Shown: one piece after another, positions 1 to 5,886 of the stretch
Layout of the letters: each line of letters opens with the position of its first letter
Numbering within the stretch: the stretch's first letter is position 1
Assembly: GCA_012519645.1 (NCBI GenBank)
Contig: JAAYPU010000177.1
Span: forward strand, 1 to 5,886
Length of the DNA: 5,886 nucleotides
Direction: 5' to 3'
Origin: Clostridiales bacterium
GTDB taxonomy: Bacteria; Bacillota; Clostridia; Peptostreptococcales; JAAYPU01
Notes under the pieces: generated by a model
Database searches by the model: none
Seen by the model: only the letters and a program-made list of their open reading frames with translations
What the model was told of the DNA's origin: nothing
Made by a program: the position numbers and the translations under genes

Positions 1-932
1 TATCTCTCAGAAAACTGGGCATAGAAGTAACATTTGTCGATCCGGATGAACCGGTAGAAAATATATTAAAGGTTGCGAAGCCTAATACAAAAGCAGTTTT
101 TGGTGAGACTATAGGAAACCCGGGATTGAACATACTGGACTTTGAAAAGTTTTCCAAGGCAGCAAGGATCCTTGATATTCCGTTTATTGTAGATAATACT
201 ATTGCAACACCTTGTCTTTGCAGACCTTTTGAGCATGGAGCGAATATAATAGTACATTCTACATCGAAATATACAGATGGTCATGCAACAAGCTTAGGAG
301 GCATTGTCATAGATGGCGGTAATTTTAATTGGGATAATGGGAAATTTCCTGGTCTTGTTGAACCTGATGAAAGCTATCATGGGCTTCAATATGTAAAGGA
401 ATTTAAAGAAAGCGCTTTTATTGTAAAGGCACGCGTTCAGCTATTGAGGGATTACGGCACGGTTATGAGTCCGTTTAATGCTTTTCTTTCTCACTTAGGC
501 TTGGAAACACTACATCTGAGAATGGAAAGACATAGTGAAAACGCGCTGAAGCTGGCTGAATTTTTGCAATCTCATGAAAGTGTAAGCTGGGTAAATTACC
601 CTTTATTGCCTGGATTTAAGGACTATGCGCTGGCGAAGAAATACTTGCCTAACGGAGCAAGCGGCATTTTGACCTTTGGTATAAAAGGCGGTGCCGAAGC
701 AGGCAAGAAATTAGTAAAATATTTAAAGCTGGCTGCTTTAGTTGTGCATTTGGGAGATGCCCGTACATCACTTCTGCATCCTGCAAGCACAACTCACAGA
801 CAGCTTTCGGAAGAAGAACAGAATGCGTCCGGTGTCTATCCGGATTTGGTAAGAGTGTCAGTGGGAATAGAAAATATAAATGATATTATAGAAGACTTTG
901 ATACTGCTCTATCTGCAGTAGCCAAAGGCTGA
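1..932 (+). CDS. metY: O-acetylhomoserine sulfhydrylase (aminocarboxypropyltransferase), 3' part only
   Basis: PLP enzyme of the Cys/Met metabolism family that makes L-homocysteine from O-acetyl-L-homoserine and sulfide in the cytoplasm. The reading frame is open from base 3 (bases 1-2 end a cut codon) and gives 309 residues; the family is usually about 420-430, so roughly 115-120 N-terminal residues lie off the left edge. Visible landmarks: ETIGNPGLN near residues 35-43, FIVDNT with Asp64 (expected to bind the PLP pyridine nitrogen), HSTSKYTDGH with Lys89 (Schiff-base lysine, 25 residues after the Asp as in this fold), LGDARTSLLHPASTTH, and RVSVGIEN with Arg284 (expected substrate-carboxylate arginine). 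The long insert after the lysine (GGIVIDGGNFNW and onward) fits the O-acetylhomoserine sulfhydrylase branch better than cystathionine gamma-lyase or gamma-synthase. The metA gene 39 bases downstream makes its substrate. The promoter and any SAM-responsive leader would be upstream, outside the window. Confidence 0.95.
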   Translation, partial: SLRKLGIEVTFVDPDEPVENILKVAKPNTKAVFGETIGNPGLNILDFEKFSKAARILDIPFIVDNTIATPCLCRPFEHGANIIVHSTSKYTDGHATSLGGIVIDGGNFNWDNGKFPGLVEPDESYHGLQYVKEFKESAFIVKARVQLLRDYGTVMSPFNAFLSHLGLETLHLRMERHSENALKLAEFLQSHESVSWVNYPLLPGFKDYALAKKYLPNGASGILTFGIKGGAEAGKKLVKYLKLAALVVHLGDARTSLLHPASTTHRQLSEEEQNASGVYPDLVRVSVGIENINDIIEDFDTALSAVAKG

Positions 933-971
933 TCCCTAATCACTATCCACTAATAGAAAGGAGAATTTATT

Positions 972-1895
972 ATGCCTATTATTGTACCTGAAAGGTTACC
1001 TGCATATAAGGTATTATCGGAAGAAAATGTTTTTGTAATAAATGATTTCAGAGCTATTCATCAGGACATTCGTCCTTTGCAAATAGCAATAGTAAATCTG
1101 ATGCCAACAAAAGAGATTACAGAGACACAACTTATTCGTATGCTTGCAAATACACCCCTCCAGGTTGAAGTGCAGCTTCTTCATATGGAATCTCACAACA
1201 CAAAGAATACTAAATGGGAGCATTTAAATAATTTCTACAAAACCTTTGACGAAATTAGAAATCAAAAATTTGACGGTATGATTATAACAGGTGCACCGGT
1301 AGAAAGTTTACCATACGAAGAAGTAGACTATTGGAAAGAGCTTTCTGAATTGATGGAGTATTCCAAAGAAAATGTATGTAGTACACTTCATATATGTTGG
1401 GGTGCACAAGCAGGGTTGTATTATCATTATGGTATAAATAAATATTTTTTGGATAAGAAGCTTTTTGGTGTTTTTCCTCATAGATTGTCTAATCCAAAAT
1501 CAGAGTTATTAAGAGGGTTCGATGAAGAATTTTATGTGCCTCACTCCCGATATACTCAAATAAAAAAGGAAGATATCTTAGCAATATCTGAGCTGGAAAT
1601 CCTTTCGGAATCCGATGAGGCCGGCGTCAATATGATTGCTACTAAGGATAAAAAACTTATCTTTGTTCAAGGTCATGCTGAATATGACAGGGATACTCTG
1701 AAATTAGAATATGAAAGAGATGTAAATAAAGGTATAGATATTGAAGTGCCAAAGAATTATTTTGTTAATGATGATCCCAATAATGACGTGGTTATTCGGT
1801 GGCGAAGCCATGCAAGCCTTTTCTTTTCAAATTGGCTTAATTTCGTTTACCAAAATACACCATATGATATAAATGAAATAGGAAAAAACAGATAA
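972..1895 (+). CDS. metA: Homoserine O-acyltransferase of the MetA family, predicted acetyl-CoA specific
   Basis: Cytoplasmic enzyme of the first committed step of methionine synthesis, acylating the hydroxyl of homoserine. At 307 residues it matches the usual MetA length. Residues align by position with characterised MetA proteins: Lys47 in NLMPTKE, catalytic Cys142 in HICWGAQAG, and His235 and Glu237 in VQGHAEYDRD. Residue 111 in TGAPVESLP is Glu. In studied MetA enzymes Glu at 111 goes with acetyl-CoA use and Gly with succinyl-CoA use, so I infer that the product is O-acetylhomoserine, although automated annotation often says succinyltransferase. This agrees with the O-acetylhomoserine sulfhydrylase gene just upstream. 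The start ATG has a strong AGAAAGGAGA ribosome site at 955-963. The 39-base gap to metY shows no promoter or terminator, so the two are probably co-transcribed. The gene appears intact. Confidence 0.96.
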   Translation: MPIIVPERLPAYKVLSEENVFVINDFRAIHQDIRPLQIAIVNLMPTKEITETQLIRMLANTPLQVEVQLLHMESHNTKNTKWEHLNNFYKTFDEIRNQKFDGMIITGAPVESLPYEEVDYWKELSELMEYSKENVCSTLHICWGAQAGLYYHYGINKYFLDKKLFGVFPHRLSNPKSELLRGFDEEFYVPHSRYTQIKKEDILAISELEILSESDEAGVNMIATKDKKLIFVQGHAEYDRDTLKLEYERDVNKGIDIEVPKNYFVNDDPNNDVVIRWRSHASLFFSNWLNFVYQNTPYDINEIGKNR

Positions 1896-1901
1896 AAACC
1901 T

Positions 1902-1931
1902 TTGTCTATAAACTCTTTTTTTGCTTATACT
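1902..1931 (+). promoter_or_regulatory. Candidate sigma-A promoter for prsW-mgtC
   Basis: TTGTCT (1902-1907) and TATACT (1926-1931) are separated by 18 bases and match the sigma-A consensus at 4/6 and 5/6. Transcription would start near 1938, leaving a leader of about 28 bases before the prsW ATG at 1966, which includes an AAGAGG ribosome site at 1955-1960. The site lies in the 70-base gap after metA, where no convincing terminator is seen, so read-through from the met genes is also possible. Confidence 0.5.
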
Positions 1932-1949
1932 AAATATAAAATATTTAGT
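1929..1949. repeat. Short perfect inverted repeat in the prsW leader
   Basis: ACTAAATAT and ATATTTAGT form nine perfect base pairs around a 3-base AAA loop. The stem has a single G:C-type pair. It overlaps the -10 element and likely start site of the proposed prsW promoter. No T-run follows, so it is not a standard terminator; the T-run at 1916-1922 comes before it. It could be an operator half-site pair or a chance AT-rich palindrome. Confidence 0.4.
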
Positions 1950-1965
1950 TAGATAAGAGGTATTT

Positions 1966-2667
1966 ATGTCAAATTTATTTTTTGTTGCAATAGCTCCGGG
2001 ATTGGCGTTAGCTCTCGCATTATATCTGACAGACAGGTATGACCGTGAACCTTTGGAACTGCTGGTTAAAATATTTGTTTTAGGCGCTGCCAGCGTTATA
2101 CCTACACTTTTTGTTGAAAATATTCTTTCCAGGGCTAATATTTTTACAGGACTGCTTTCCGCAGCCTATACAGCGTTTATTGTAGCGGGATTGACGGAAG
2201 AATATTTTAAGCGGATCGTGGTTGTCAAATTTGCTTTATTTCATAAAGATTTTAATGAAAAGCTGGACGGTATTGTGTATTGTGCTTTTTCAGCACTGGG
2301 GTTTGCAACGGTAGAAAACATTATGTATGTTGTATTTCGTTTCAGCACAAATCCGCATATCGGCGTTATGAGAGGCGTGTTATCTGTTCCGGCACATATG
2401 CTGTTTGGTATAACTATGGGCTATTATCTGTCCCTTGCTAAATATTCTGAAACAGAAAAATCATCATATAAATATTATAGAAGGTCTTGGTATGTTCCGG
2501 CTATTTTTCATGGCATATTTAATTTTATTCTTATGTCCCAAATATATTGGCTGATGTTTATCTTTATCCCTTTCGTTTTTGTTATGTGGATTATAAATCT
2601 TAGAAAGCTTAGAGAATATACCTTGCTTTCGAGAGATGATTTTCTGCTAAGAAAAAAATTAAAATAA
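1966..2667 (+). CDS. prsW: PrsW-family intramembrane metalloprotease
   Basis: Polytopic membrane protein of 233 residues, close to Bacillus subtilis PrsW, which makes the first cut in the anti-sigma factor RsiW and so helps release SigW under envelope stress. The family start is recognisable: IAPGLALALALYLTDRYDREP (hydrophobic, about residues 9-29). The motifs are in order: GLTEEYFKR with Glu78-Glu79 and Lys82 (EExxK), FATVEN with Phe113 and Glu117 (FxxxE), PAHMLFG with His144, and FHGIFNF with His182; the Glu and His residues are the expected metal and catalytic ligands. I estimate six to seven membrane segments, near 2-21, 33-52, 62-78, 101-123, 136-157, 175-192 and 194-211, with a basic cytoplasmic tail. 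The start has an AAGAGG site five bases upstream. No sigma or anti-sigma gene is adjacent, so the substrate is unknown; it may be an RsiW/RsiT-like anti-sigma factor elsewhere. Confidence 0.9.
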   Translation: MSNLFFVAIAPGLALALALYLTDRYDREPLELLVKIFVLGAASVIPTLFVENILSRANIFTGLLSAAYTAFIVAGLTEEYFKRIVVVKFALFHKDFNEKLDGIVYCAFSALGFATVENIMYVVFRFSTNPHIGVMRGVLSVPAHMLFGITMGYYLSLAKYSETEKSSYKYYRRSWYVPAIFHGIFNFILMSQIYWLMFIFIPFVFVMWIINLRKLREYTLLSRDDFLLRKKLK

Positions 2668-2692
2668 GATATGAAAGAAAGAGAAGATTGAC

Positions 2693-3361
2693 ATGATTTC
2701 TGAATTGGAAGTTGTTCTGAGACTTTTGGCAGCAGCGATAATCGGCGGATTAGTAGGATTAGAGCGTGAAGTTAACAACCGCCCGGCAGGTTTAAGGACA
2801 CATATTTTGGTTACTTCAGGCGCAGCGCTCATTATGCTGGTATCCAAATACGGATTTTTAGATTTAGGAATAAGCACGGACCCTGCAAGGCTGGCCGCTC
2901 AAGTTATAAGCGGGATAGGTTTTTTAGGGGCCGGAACTATTATAATGCATGGGAATATGGTCCACGGACTTACTACCGCGGCCAGTCTGTGGACCAGTGC
3001 CGGTATAGGGTTAGCCATTGGAGCGGGATATTATGTTGGAGCTATAGCCTGTTCTTTTATTATGATGTTTACGCTCGTTATTTTGCGAGCTGTAGAAAAT
3101 TCTATTTTTGTAAGGCGATATAATGTTCTTCATGTAATTGCAAAGGAGAGGGTAGGGCTTATCGGTGAGATAGGCAGTGTTTTTGCAAAACATAGCTTAA
3201 TAATAAAGCATATAAATATGAGGCAAAAGGAAAATAACGATGAAATTTTTATTAACATTGAATTTGTGCTTAAAATGACAAAAAGAACAGAATGCAACAG
3301 AGTAATTGAAGAAATAAATGAAATAAAAGACGTTCAGAGCAGCTATTGGGAAGAATCATAA
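2693..3361 (+). CDS. MgtC/SapB family inner-membrane protein with C-terminal ACT-like domain
   Basis: 222 residues, a full-length member of the MgtC/SapB family. The N-terminal membrane domain shows the family motifs in order: RLLAAAIIGGLVGLERE (10-26), GLRTHILVTSGAALIM (33-48), DPARLAAQVISGIGFLGAG (63-81), HGLTTAASLW (91-100) and GIGLAIGAGYY (104-114), with about five membrane segments ending near residue 132. Residues 143-220 look like the soluble ACT-like domain of long MgtC proteins. Salmonella MgtC supports growth in low magnesium and inside macrophages and has been linked to F1Fo ATP synthase inhibition; in Firmicutes the role is mostly unknown, so a magnesium or envelope-stress role is only inference. 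It starts 25 bases after prsW with a weak purine-rich ribosome site (AGAGAAG, 2680-2686), suggesting co-transcription. No M-box-like leader is visible in the spacers near it. The TTGACATG context just after a short in-frame-stop ATG at 2671 supports ATG 2693 as the start. Confidence 0.92.
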   Translation: MISELEVVLRLLAAAIIGGLVGLEREVNNRPAGLRTHILVTSGAALIMLVSKYGFLDLGISTDPARLAAQVISGIGFLGAGTIIMHGNMVHGLTTAASLWTSAGIGLAIGAGYYVGAIACSFIMMFTLVILRAVENSIFVRRYNVLHVIAKERVGLIGEIGSVFAKHSLIIKHINMRQKENNDEIFINIEFVLKMTKRTECNRVIEEINEIKDVQSSYWEES

Positions 3362-3410
3362 CTATTAAAAAAGTTTGCAATTATTTGTAAAAATATGGCT
3401 ATAATTTTAA

Positions 3411-3439
3411 TTGGCACTATCGTATTATTCTGCTATAAT
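3411..3439 (+). promoter_or_regulatory. Strong sigma-A promoter for the receiver-GGDEF gene
   Basis: TTGGCA (3411-3416, 5/6 match) and TATAAT (3434-3439, 6/6) are 17 bases apart, and a TG one base before the -10 (3431-3432) makes it an extended -10. The start would fall near 3446, with a leader of about 33 bases and a strong GGAGG at 3464-3468 before the ATG at 3479. This is the best promoter in the window and makes the downstream gene its own unit. A second weaker pair, TTGCAA (3375-3380) and TATAAT (3400-3405) with a long 19-base spacer, lies upstream in the same 117-base gap. Confidence 0.75.
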
Positions 3440-3478
3440 AATAAATATTGGTAGTAAAAAATTGGAGGGCGCCTATAA

Positions 3479-4384
3479 ATGAAGGGTGTTTTAAAGGTAC
3501 TCTTAGTAGAAGATAGCGACATAAGTGCAACAATTACAAAAAATATGCTTCAGGAATCGAGAAAATACGATTATGTTGAATATATTTTTGAATTGACGCA
3601 CGTGTATAAACTTAGTGAAGCAATGCAGGCGCTTTTAGAGAAATATTATGATATCATTTTGCTTGATTTAAATCTACCGGATAGCATGGGCGTGCAAACC
3701 TTGAAATTGCTATGCCAATATAATCCTGGTATTCCTATCATCATATTATCTTCAATTGATGATTTTAAATTATCTTATGATACTATTAAATACGGTGCTC
3801 AGGATTATTTAGTAAAAGGGAAATATGATATGAACATGCTTATTCGTTCAATCTATTATTCCTTAGAGCGATTTAATATGCTTTCTGCATTAAAGCAGCT
3901 TGCCCTGATAGATGACCTTACAGGGTTGTTTAATAGAAGAGCCTTTATGAATTTGGCAGAACATCAAATGAAAATTGCAAAAAGAAAAAATATTAATGTA
4001 TATATATTGTTCTGCGATTTGGATGGATTCAAAAAAATTAATGACAACTTTGGACATCCGGAAGGCGATATAGTATTGAAAGAATTTGCCGATGTATTGA
4101 AAGAGAGCTTCAGAGAGTCTGATATCATAGCCAGATACGGTGGCGATGAATTTATTGTTCTGGCTGTGGATGTTCATGAAAACGGACAGGAGTTAGTAAA
4201 GAACAGGTTATATCAGAACTTGGAAAAACAAAATAAGAATTTAAAAAGGCCATTTAATCTTACCGTAAGTATAGGCGCAGTATTACATAAACCTGATTCG
4301 GAAGAAACGCTGTATGATTTAATAGACCAAGTAGATGCACTTATGTACGAGCAGAAAAAGAAAAAAGCAATGGGAATTGTATGA
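3479..4384 (+). CDS. Response regulator: receiver domain fused to GGDEF diguanylate cyclase
   Basis: Cytoplasmic signalling protein of 301 residues that should make cyclic di-GMP from two GTP when phosphorylated. Receiver domain, about 4-125: acidic pair Glu11-Asp12 in LLVEDSD, phospho-acceptor Asp63 in ILLDLNLPDS, Ser91 in the conserved Thr/Ser place, and Lys113 in YLVKGK; all switch residues are present. A short helical linker (about 126-140) leads to the GGDEF domain, 141-298: DDLTGLFNRR (145-154), metal-binding Asp180 in FCDLDGFKKIND, GHPEGD (192-197), and active-site GGDEF at 221-225. Arg212-x-x-Asp215, five residues before GGDEF, is an intact inhibitory site, so product feedback is expected. 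No membrane segment or EAL/HD-GYP domain is seen. No histidine kinase is adjacent, so the phosphodonor is unknown. It has its own promoter, a GGAGG ribosome site and a following stem-loop, suggesting a monocistronic unit. Confidence 0.94.
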   Translation: MKGVLKVLLVEDSDISATITKNMLQESRKYDYVEYIFELTHVYKLSEAMQALLEKYYDIILLDLNLPDSMGVQTLKLLCQYNPGIPIIILSSIDDFKLSYDTIKYGAQDYLVKGKYDMNMLIRSIYYSLERFNMLSALKQLALIDDLTGLFNRRAFMNLAEHQMKIAKRKNINVYILFCDLDGFKKINDNFGHPEGDIVLKEFADVLKESFRESDIIARYGGDEFIVLAVDVHENGQELVKNRLYQNLEKQNKNLKRPFNLTVSIGAVLHKPDSEETLYDLIDQVDALMYEQKKKKAMGIV

Positions 4385-4399
4385 TTATAATGTAAAGCA

Positions 4400-4440
4400 A
4401 TTAAAAGAATTTGTTTATGCAAATTCTTTTAATATTTTAG
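4400..4440 (+). terminator. AT-rich stem-loop, likely intrinsic terminator of the GGDEF gene
   Basis: ATTAAAAGAATTTG (4400-4413) and its perfect complement CAAATTCTTTTAAT (4420-4433) give a 14-bp stem around the 6-base loop TTTATG, starting 15 bases after the stop codon. ATTTTAG follows, so the T-rich tail is short and interrupted, and the stem has only two G:C pairs. Position and perfect pairing favour a terminator or a 3'-end stabilising hairpin. The 5' arm also has a short A-run, as in some bidirectional terminators, but there is no reverse-strand gene converging here. Confidence 0.65.
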
Positions 4441-4452
4441 ATATAATAAATA

Positions 4453-4487
4453 AATTAAGAATTAAGAATGATGAATTAAGAATTAAG
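4453..4487 (+). repeat. Five-unit 7-bp tandem array (AATTAAG)
   Basis: Units start at 4453, 4460, 4467, 4474 and 4481. Four read AATTAAG exactly and the middle one is AATGATG, so the array is also a 14-base exact direct repeat at 21-base spacing (4453-4466 and 4474-4487). It lies in the 153-base gene-free spacer between the GGDEF gene and rsmF, 50 bases before the rsmF start. It carries no useful reading frame. It may be a slippage-prone microsatellite, a binding-site array or a remnant of an AT-rich small repeat element; the sequence alone does not decide. Confidence 0.7.
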
Positions 4488-4494
4488 GATACTC

Positions 4495-4510
4495 TTGCAA
4501 AGCATTGCAA
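4495..4510 (+). repeat. Small TTGCAA hairpin ahead of rsmF
   Basis: The self-complementary hexamer TTGCAA occurs at 4495-4500 and 4505-4510, separated by AGCA. It is both a direct repeat and a 6-bp stem with a 4-base loop, in the probable rsmF leader 27 bases before the start codon. It is weak and could be chance. No clear -35/-10 pair for rsmF was found in 4434-4537; GATACT at 4488-4493 is the only partial -10 candidate, and it lacks a good -35. Confidence 0.3.
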
Positions 4511-4537
4511 AAGTAAAAAAGATAGAGAAGGAAAAAT

Positions 4538-5886
4538 ATGAATAAAGAATTTATAAATAAAATGAAAAATATATTGGGAGAAGAGTTTGAAAGCTTTATT
4601 CATTCTTATGAAGAAAAGCCCCTTAAAGGATTAAGAATCAATCCTTTGAAAGTCAATACCGAGGAATTCTTAAAAATATCGCCGTTTGCTTTAGAGCAAA
4701 TTCCTTGGTGTTCAACGGGATTTTATTATGACGAAAAGGATGCACCGGGCAAGCATCCTTTTCATGAAGCAGGATTATATTATATTCAGGAACCCAGTGC
4801 GATGGCGGTTGCCGAATTTATAAAACCAAAAGACAGTGAAAGGATTTTGGACCTTTGTGCCGCACCGGGAGGGAAGACGACTCAAATCGCCGGAAAGATG
4901 AATAAAAGAGGCATATTGGTTTCCAATGAAATAAATTATAGCAGGGCAAAAATACTTGCCCAAAATGTGGAACGAATGGGTATCGAGAATTGTGCTATTA
5001 CTTCGGAAAGACCTGACAAACTGGAAAAGAATTTTATGGGATATTTTGATAAAATATTGGTAGATGCGCCTTGCTCTGGGGAAGGGATGTTCAGGAAGGA
5101 TTCGGAAACTATTGAAGAATGGAGCTTAGATAATGTCTGTATGTGCGCTGACAGACAGCTTAAGATACTAAGCTCAGCCGATAAAATGCTTAAGCCTCAA
5201 GGTACAATCGTATACTCTACATGTACCTTTTCACCTGAGGAAAATGAAGGCGTGATAGAAAAATTTATTACAGAATATAATTATGAGATCCTTAGCATTG
5301 AGAATATTTATTTTGACAAGGGAAAACCGGAATGGATCAATTCCGATAATATTGAGCTGCGAAACACAGTCAGACTATGGCCTCATAAAGTACAGGGGGA
5401 AGGGCACTATATCGCAGTTTTAAAAAAGAAATCTGATTTTCATGATTCAAAGAAGCCGGACCTAAAAAAAGTGAAATATGAGAAGCCGCCCAAAGAATTT
5501 ATGGAATTTTGCATGGATAATCTGAATATCTCAGAGAACAATGTCATACAATTCGAAGACAGAATATATAAGCCAATTGATGAGGATTTCTTTAAAATGA
5601 AAGGCATACAATTTATAAAAAGGGGTTTTCTTTTGGGAACTGTAAAGAAAAACAGATTTGAGCCTTCTCATGGGTGGTCGCATGCTTTAAAAAAAGAAGA
5701 TGTAAAAAGGTGTTTAGACTTTCCGCTTGATTCTCAAGAAATTCGAAAGTATTTAAAGGGCGAAAGCTTTTACGTGGACGCTGAGGACGGGTGGGCGCTT
5801 ATTACCGTAAATGGTTTTTCTTTAGGCTGGGCGAAGGTAGTGGACGGAATTTTAAAAAATCACTATCCGAAAGGACTAAGAACTAA
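4538..5886 (+). CDS. rsmF: 16S rRNA (cytosine-C5) methyltransferase, RsmF/NOL1/NOP2/Sun family, 3' end cut
   Basis: Cytoplasmic SAM-dependent enzyme that methylates carbon 5 of cytosines in the 16S rRNA decoding region (C1407 in E. coli; C1400, C1404 and C1407 in Thermus). The frame is open from ATG 4538 to the last base: 449 codons plus two bases, with no stop. Landmarks: HEAGLYYIQEPSAM (76-89), SAM-binding LDLCAAPGGKT (104-114), motif IV VDAPCSGEGMFRK with Cys179 (product-release cysteine), and YSTCTFSPEENE with Cys229 (nucleophile). About 300-375 is the RsmF-specific middle region, and 390-449 looks like the C-terminal PUA-type RNA-binding domain, with GWALITVNGFSLGWAK and NHYPKGLR. Family members end just after such a motif, so only a few residues are missing. 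GAGAAGGA at 4525-4532, five bases upstream, fixes the start over the in-frame ATG at codon 9. It is separated from the GGDEF gene by a stem-loop, so it is probably transcribed separately. Confidence 0.95.
   Translation, partial: MNKEFINKMKNILGEEFESFIHSYEEKPLKGLRINPLKVNTEEFLKISPFALEQIPWCSTGFYYDEKDAPGKHPFHEAGLYYIQEPSAMAVAEFIKPKDSERILDLCAAPGGKTTQIAGKMNKRGILVSNEINYSRAKILAQNVERMGIENCAITSERPDKLEKNFMGYFDKILVDAPCSGEGMFRKDSETIEEWSLDNVCMCADRQLKILSSADKMLKPQGTIVYSTCTFSPEENEGVIEKFITEYNYEILSIENIYFDKGKPEWINSDNIELRNTVRLWPHKVQGEGHYIAVLKKKSDFHDSKKPDLKKVKYEKPPKEFMEFCMDNLNISENNVIQFEDRIYKPIDEDFFKMKGIQFIKRGFLLGTVKKNRFEPSHGWSHALKKEDVKRCLDFPLDSQEIRKYLKGESFYVDAEDGWALITVNGFSLGWAKVVDGILKNHYPKGLRT

Noticed and set aside
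126..932. A separate 268-residue sulfhydrylase gene starting at TTG 126
   Set aside because: The frame is open back to base 3 and the upstream residues (including GETIGNPG) are conserved family sequence, so this TTG is an internal leucine of a gene cut by the window edge.
933..971. Regulatory element or riboswitch between metY and metA
   Set aside because: The gap is only 39 bases and contains just the metA ribosome site; a SAM-responsive leader, if present, would lie before metY, outside the window.
1896..1965. Intrinsic terminator after metA, suggested by the T-run at 1916-1922
   Set aside because: No stable stem immediately precedes the T-run, and the nearest palindrome comes after it.
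2671..2691. Six-codon reading frame (ATG to TGA) just before the mgtC-like gene
   Set aside because: It could be a leader peptide, but it lies in the purine-rich ribosome-binding stretch, has no ribosome site of its own, and shows no regulatory codon run.
3374..3391. Stem-loop terminator after the mgtC-like gene
   Set aside because: TTTGCAA and TTGTAAA can pair over seven positions with one G:U, but the stem is weak and is followed by A-rich rather than T-rich sequence.
3890..4177. 95-codon reverse-strand reading frame
   Set aside because: It lies wholly opposite the conserved GGDEF coding sequence, has no recognisable domain, and is an antisense shadow, as are the other reverse-strand frames in the window.
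4335..4541. 68-codon forward reading frame spanning the GGDEF gene end and the spacer before rsmF
   Set aside because: It starts inside the GGDEF gene in another frame, has no ribosome site, runs through the stem-loop and heptad array, and gives a low-complexity Lys/Asn-rich product.
1..5886. Mobile element, defence system, CRISPR, phage or other new multi-gene system
   Set aside because: All six genes belong to well-known chromosomal families. No transposase, integrase, long terminal repeats, spacer-repeat array or unusual gene cluster is visible on either strand.

Overview
The window looks like ordinary chromosomal sequence from a low-GC Gram-positive bacterium, most likely a member of the Clostridia. 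The evidence is AT-rich DNA, AT-biased codons, strong Shine-Dalgarno sites, sigma-A-type promoter hexamers and Firmicute-like versions of PrsW, MetA and RsmF. This placement is an inference from composition and protein character, not from a marker gene. All six recognisable genes lie on the + strand.

Layout: (1) 1-1895 is a methionine block. It holds the 3' part of an O-acetylhomoserine sulfhydrylase gene (metY), cut by the left edge, followed 39 bases later by a complete metA. MetA carries Glu at position 111, the residue linked to acetyl-CoA use, so the two enzymes form one pathway: homoserine to O-acetylhomoserine, then to homocysteine by direct sulfhydrylation. (2) 1966-3361 is a probable two-gene membrane-protein unit: a PrsW-family intramembrane protease and, 25 bases later, an MgtC/SapB-family protein. 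A plausible promoter lies just upstream of prsW. (3) 3479-4384 is a single-gene unit encoding a receiver-GGDEF response regulator, a probable phosphorylation-controlled diguanylate cyclase. It has a very good promoter in front and an AT-rich stem-loop terminator candidate behind. (4) 4385-4537 is a gene-free spacer holding that stem-loop, a short heptanucleotide tandem array and a small TTGCAA hairpin. (5) 4538 to the right edge is a nearly complete rsmF-type 16S rRNA m5C methyltransferase gene; it stays open to the last base, with the stop codon just outside.

I see no mobile element, CRISPR array, tRNA or rRNA gene, defence cassette or phage gene. Nothing here supports a new multi-gene system. 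The points worth a second look are the acyl-donor call for MetA, the prsW-mgtC pairing without a visible sigma/anti-sigma target, the orphan diguanylate cyclase with an intact product-inhibition site, and the 7-bp tandem array in front of rsmF.
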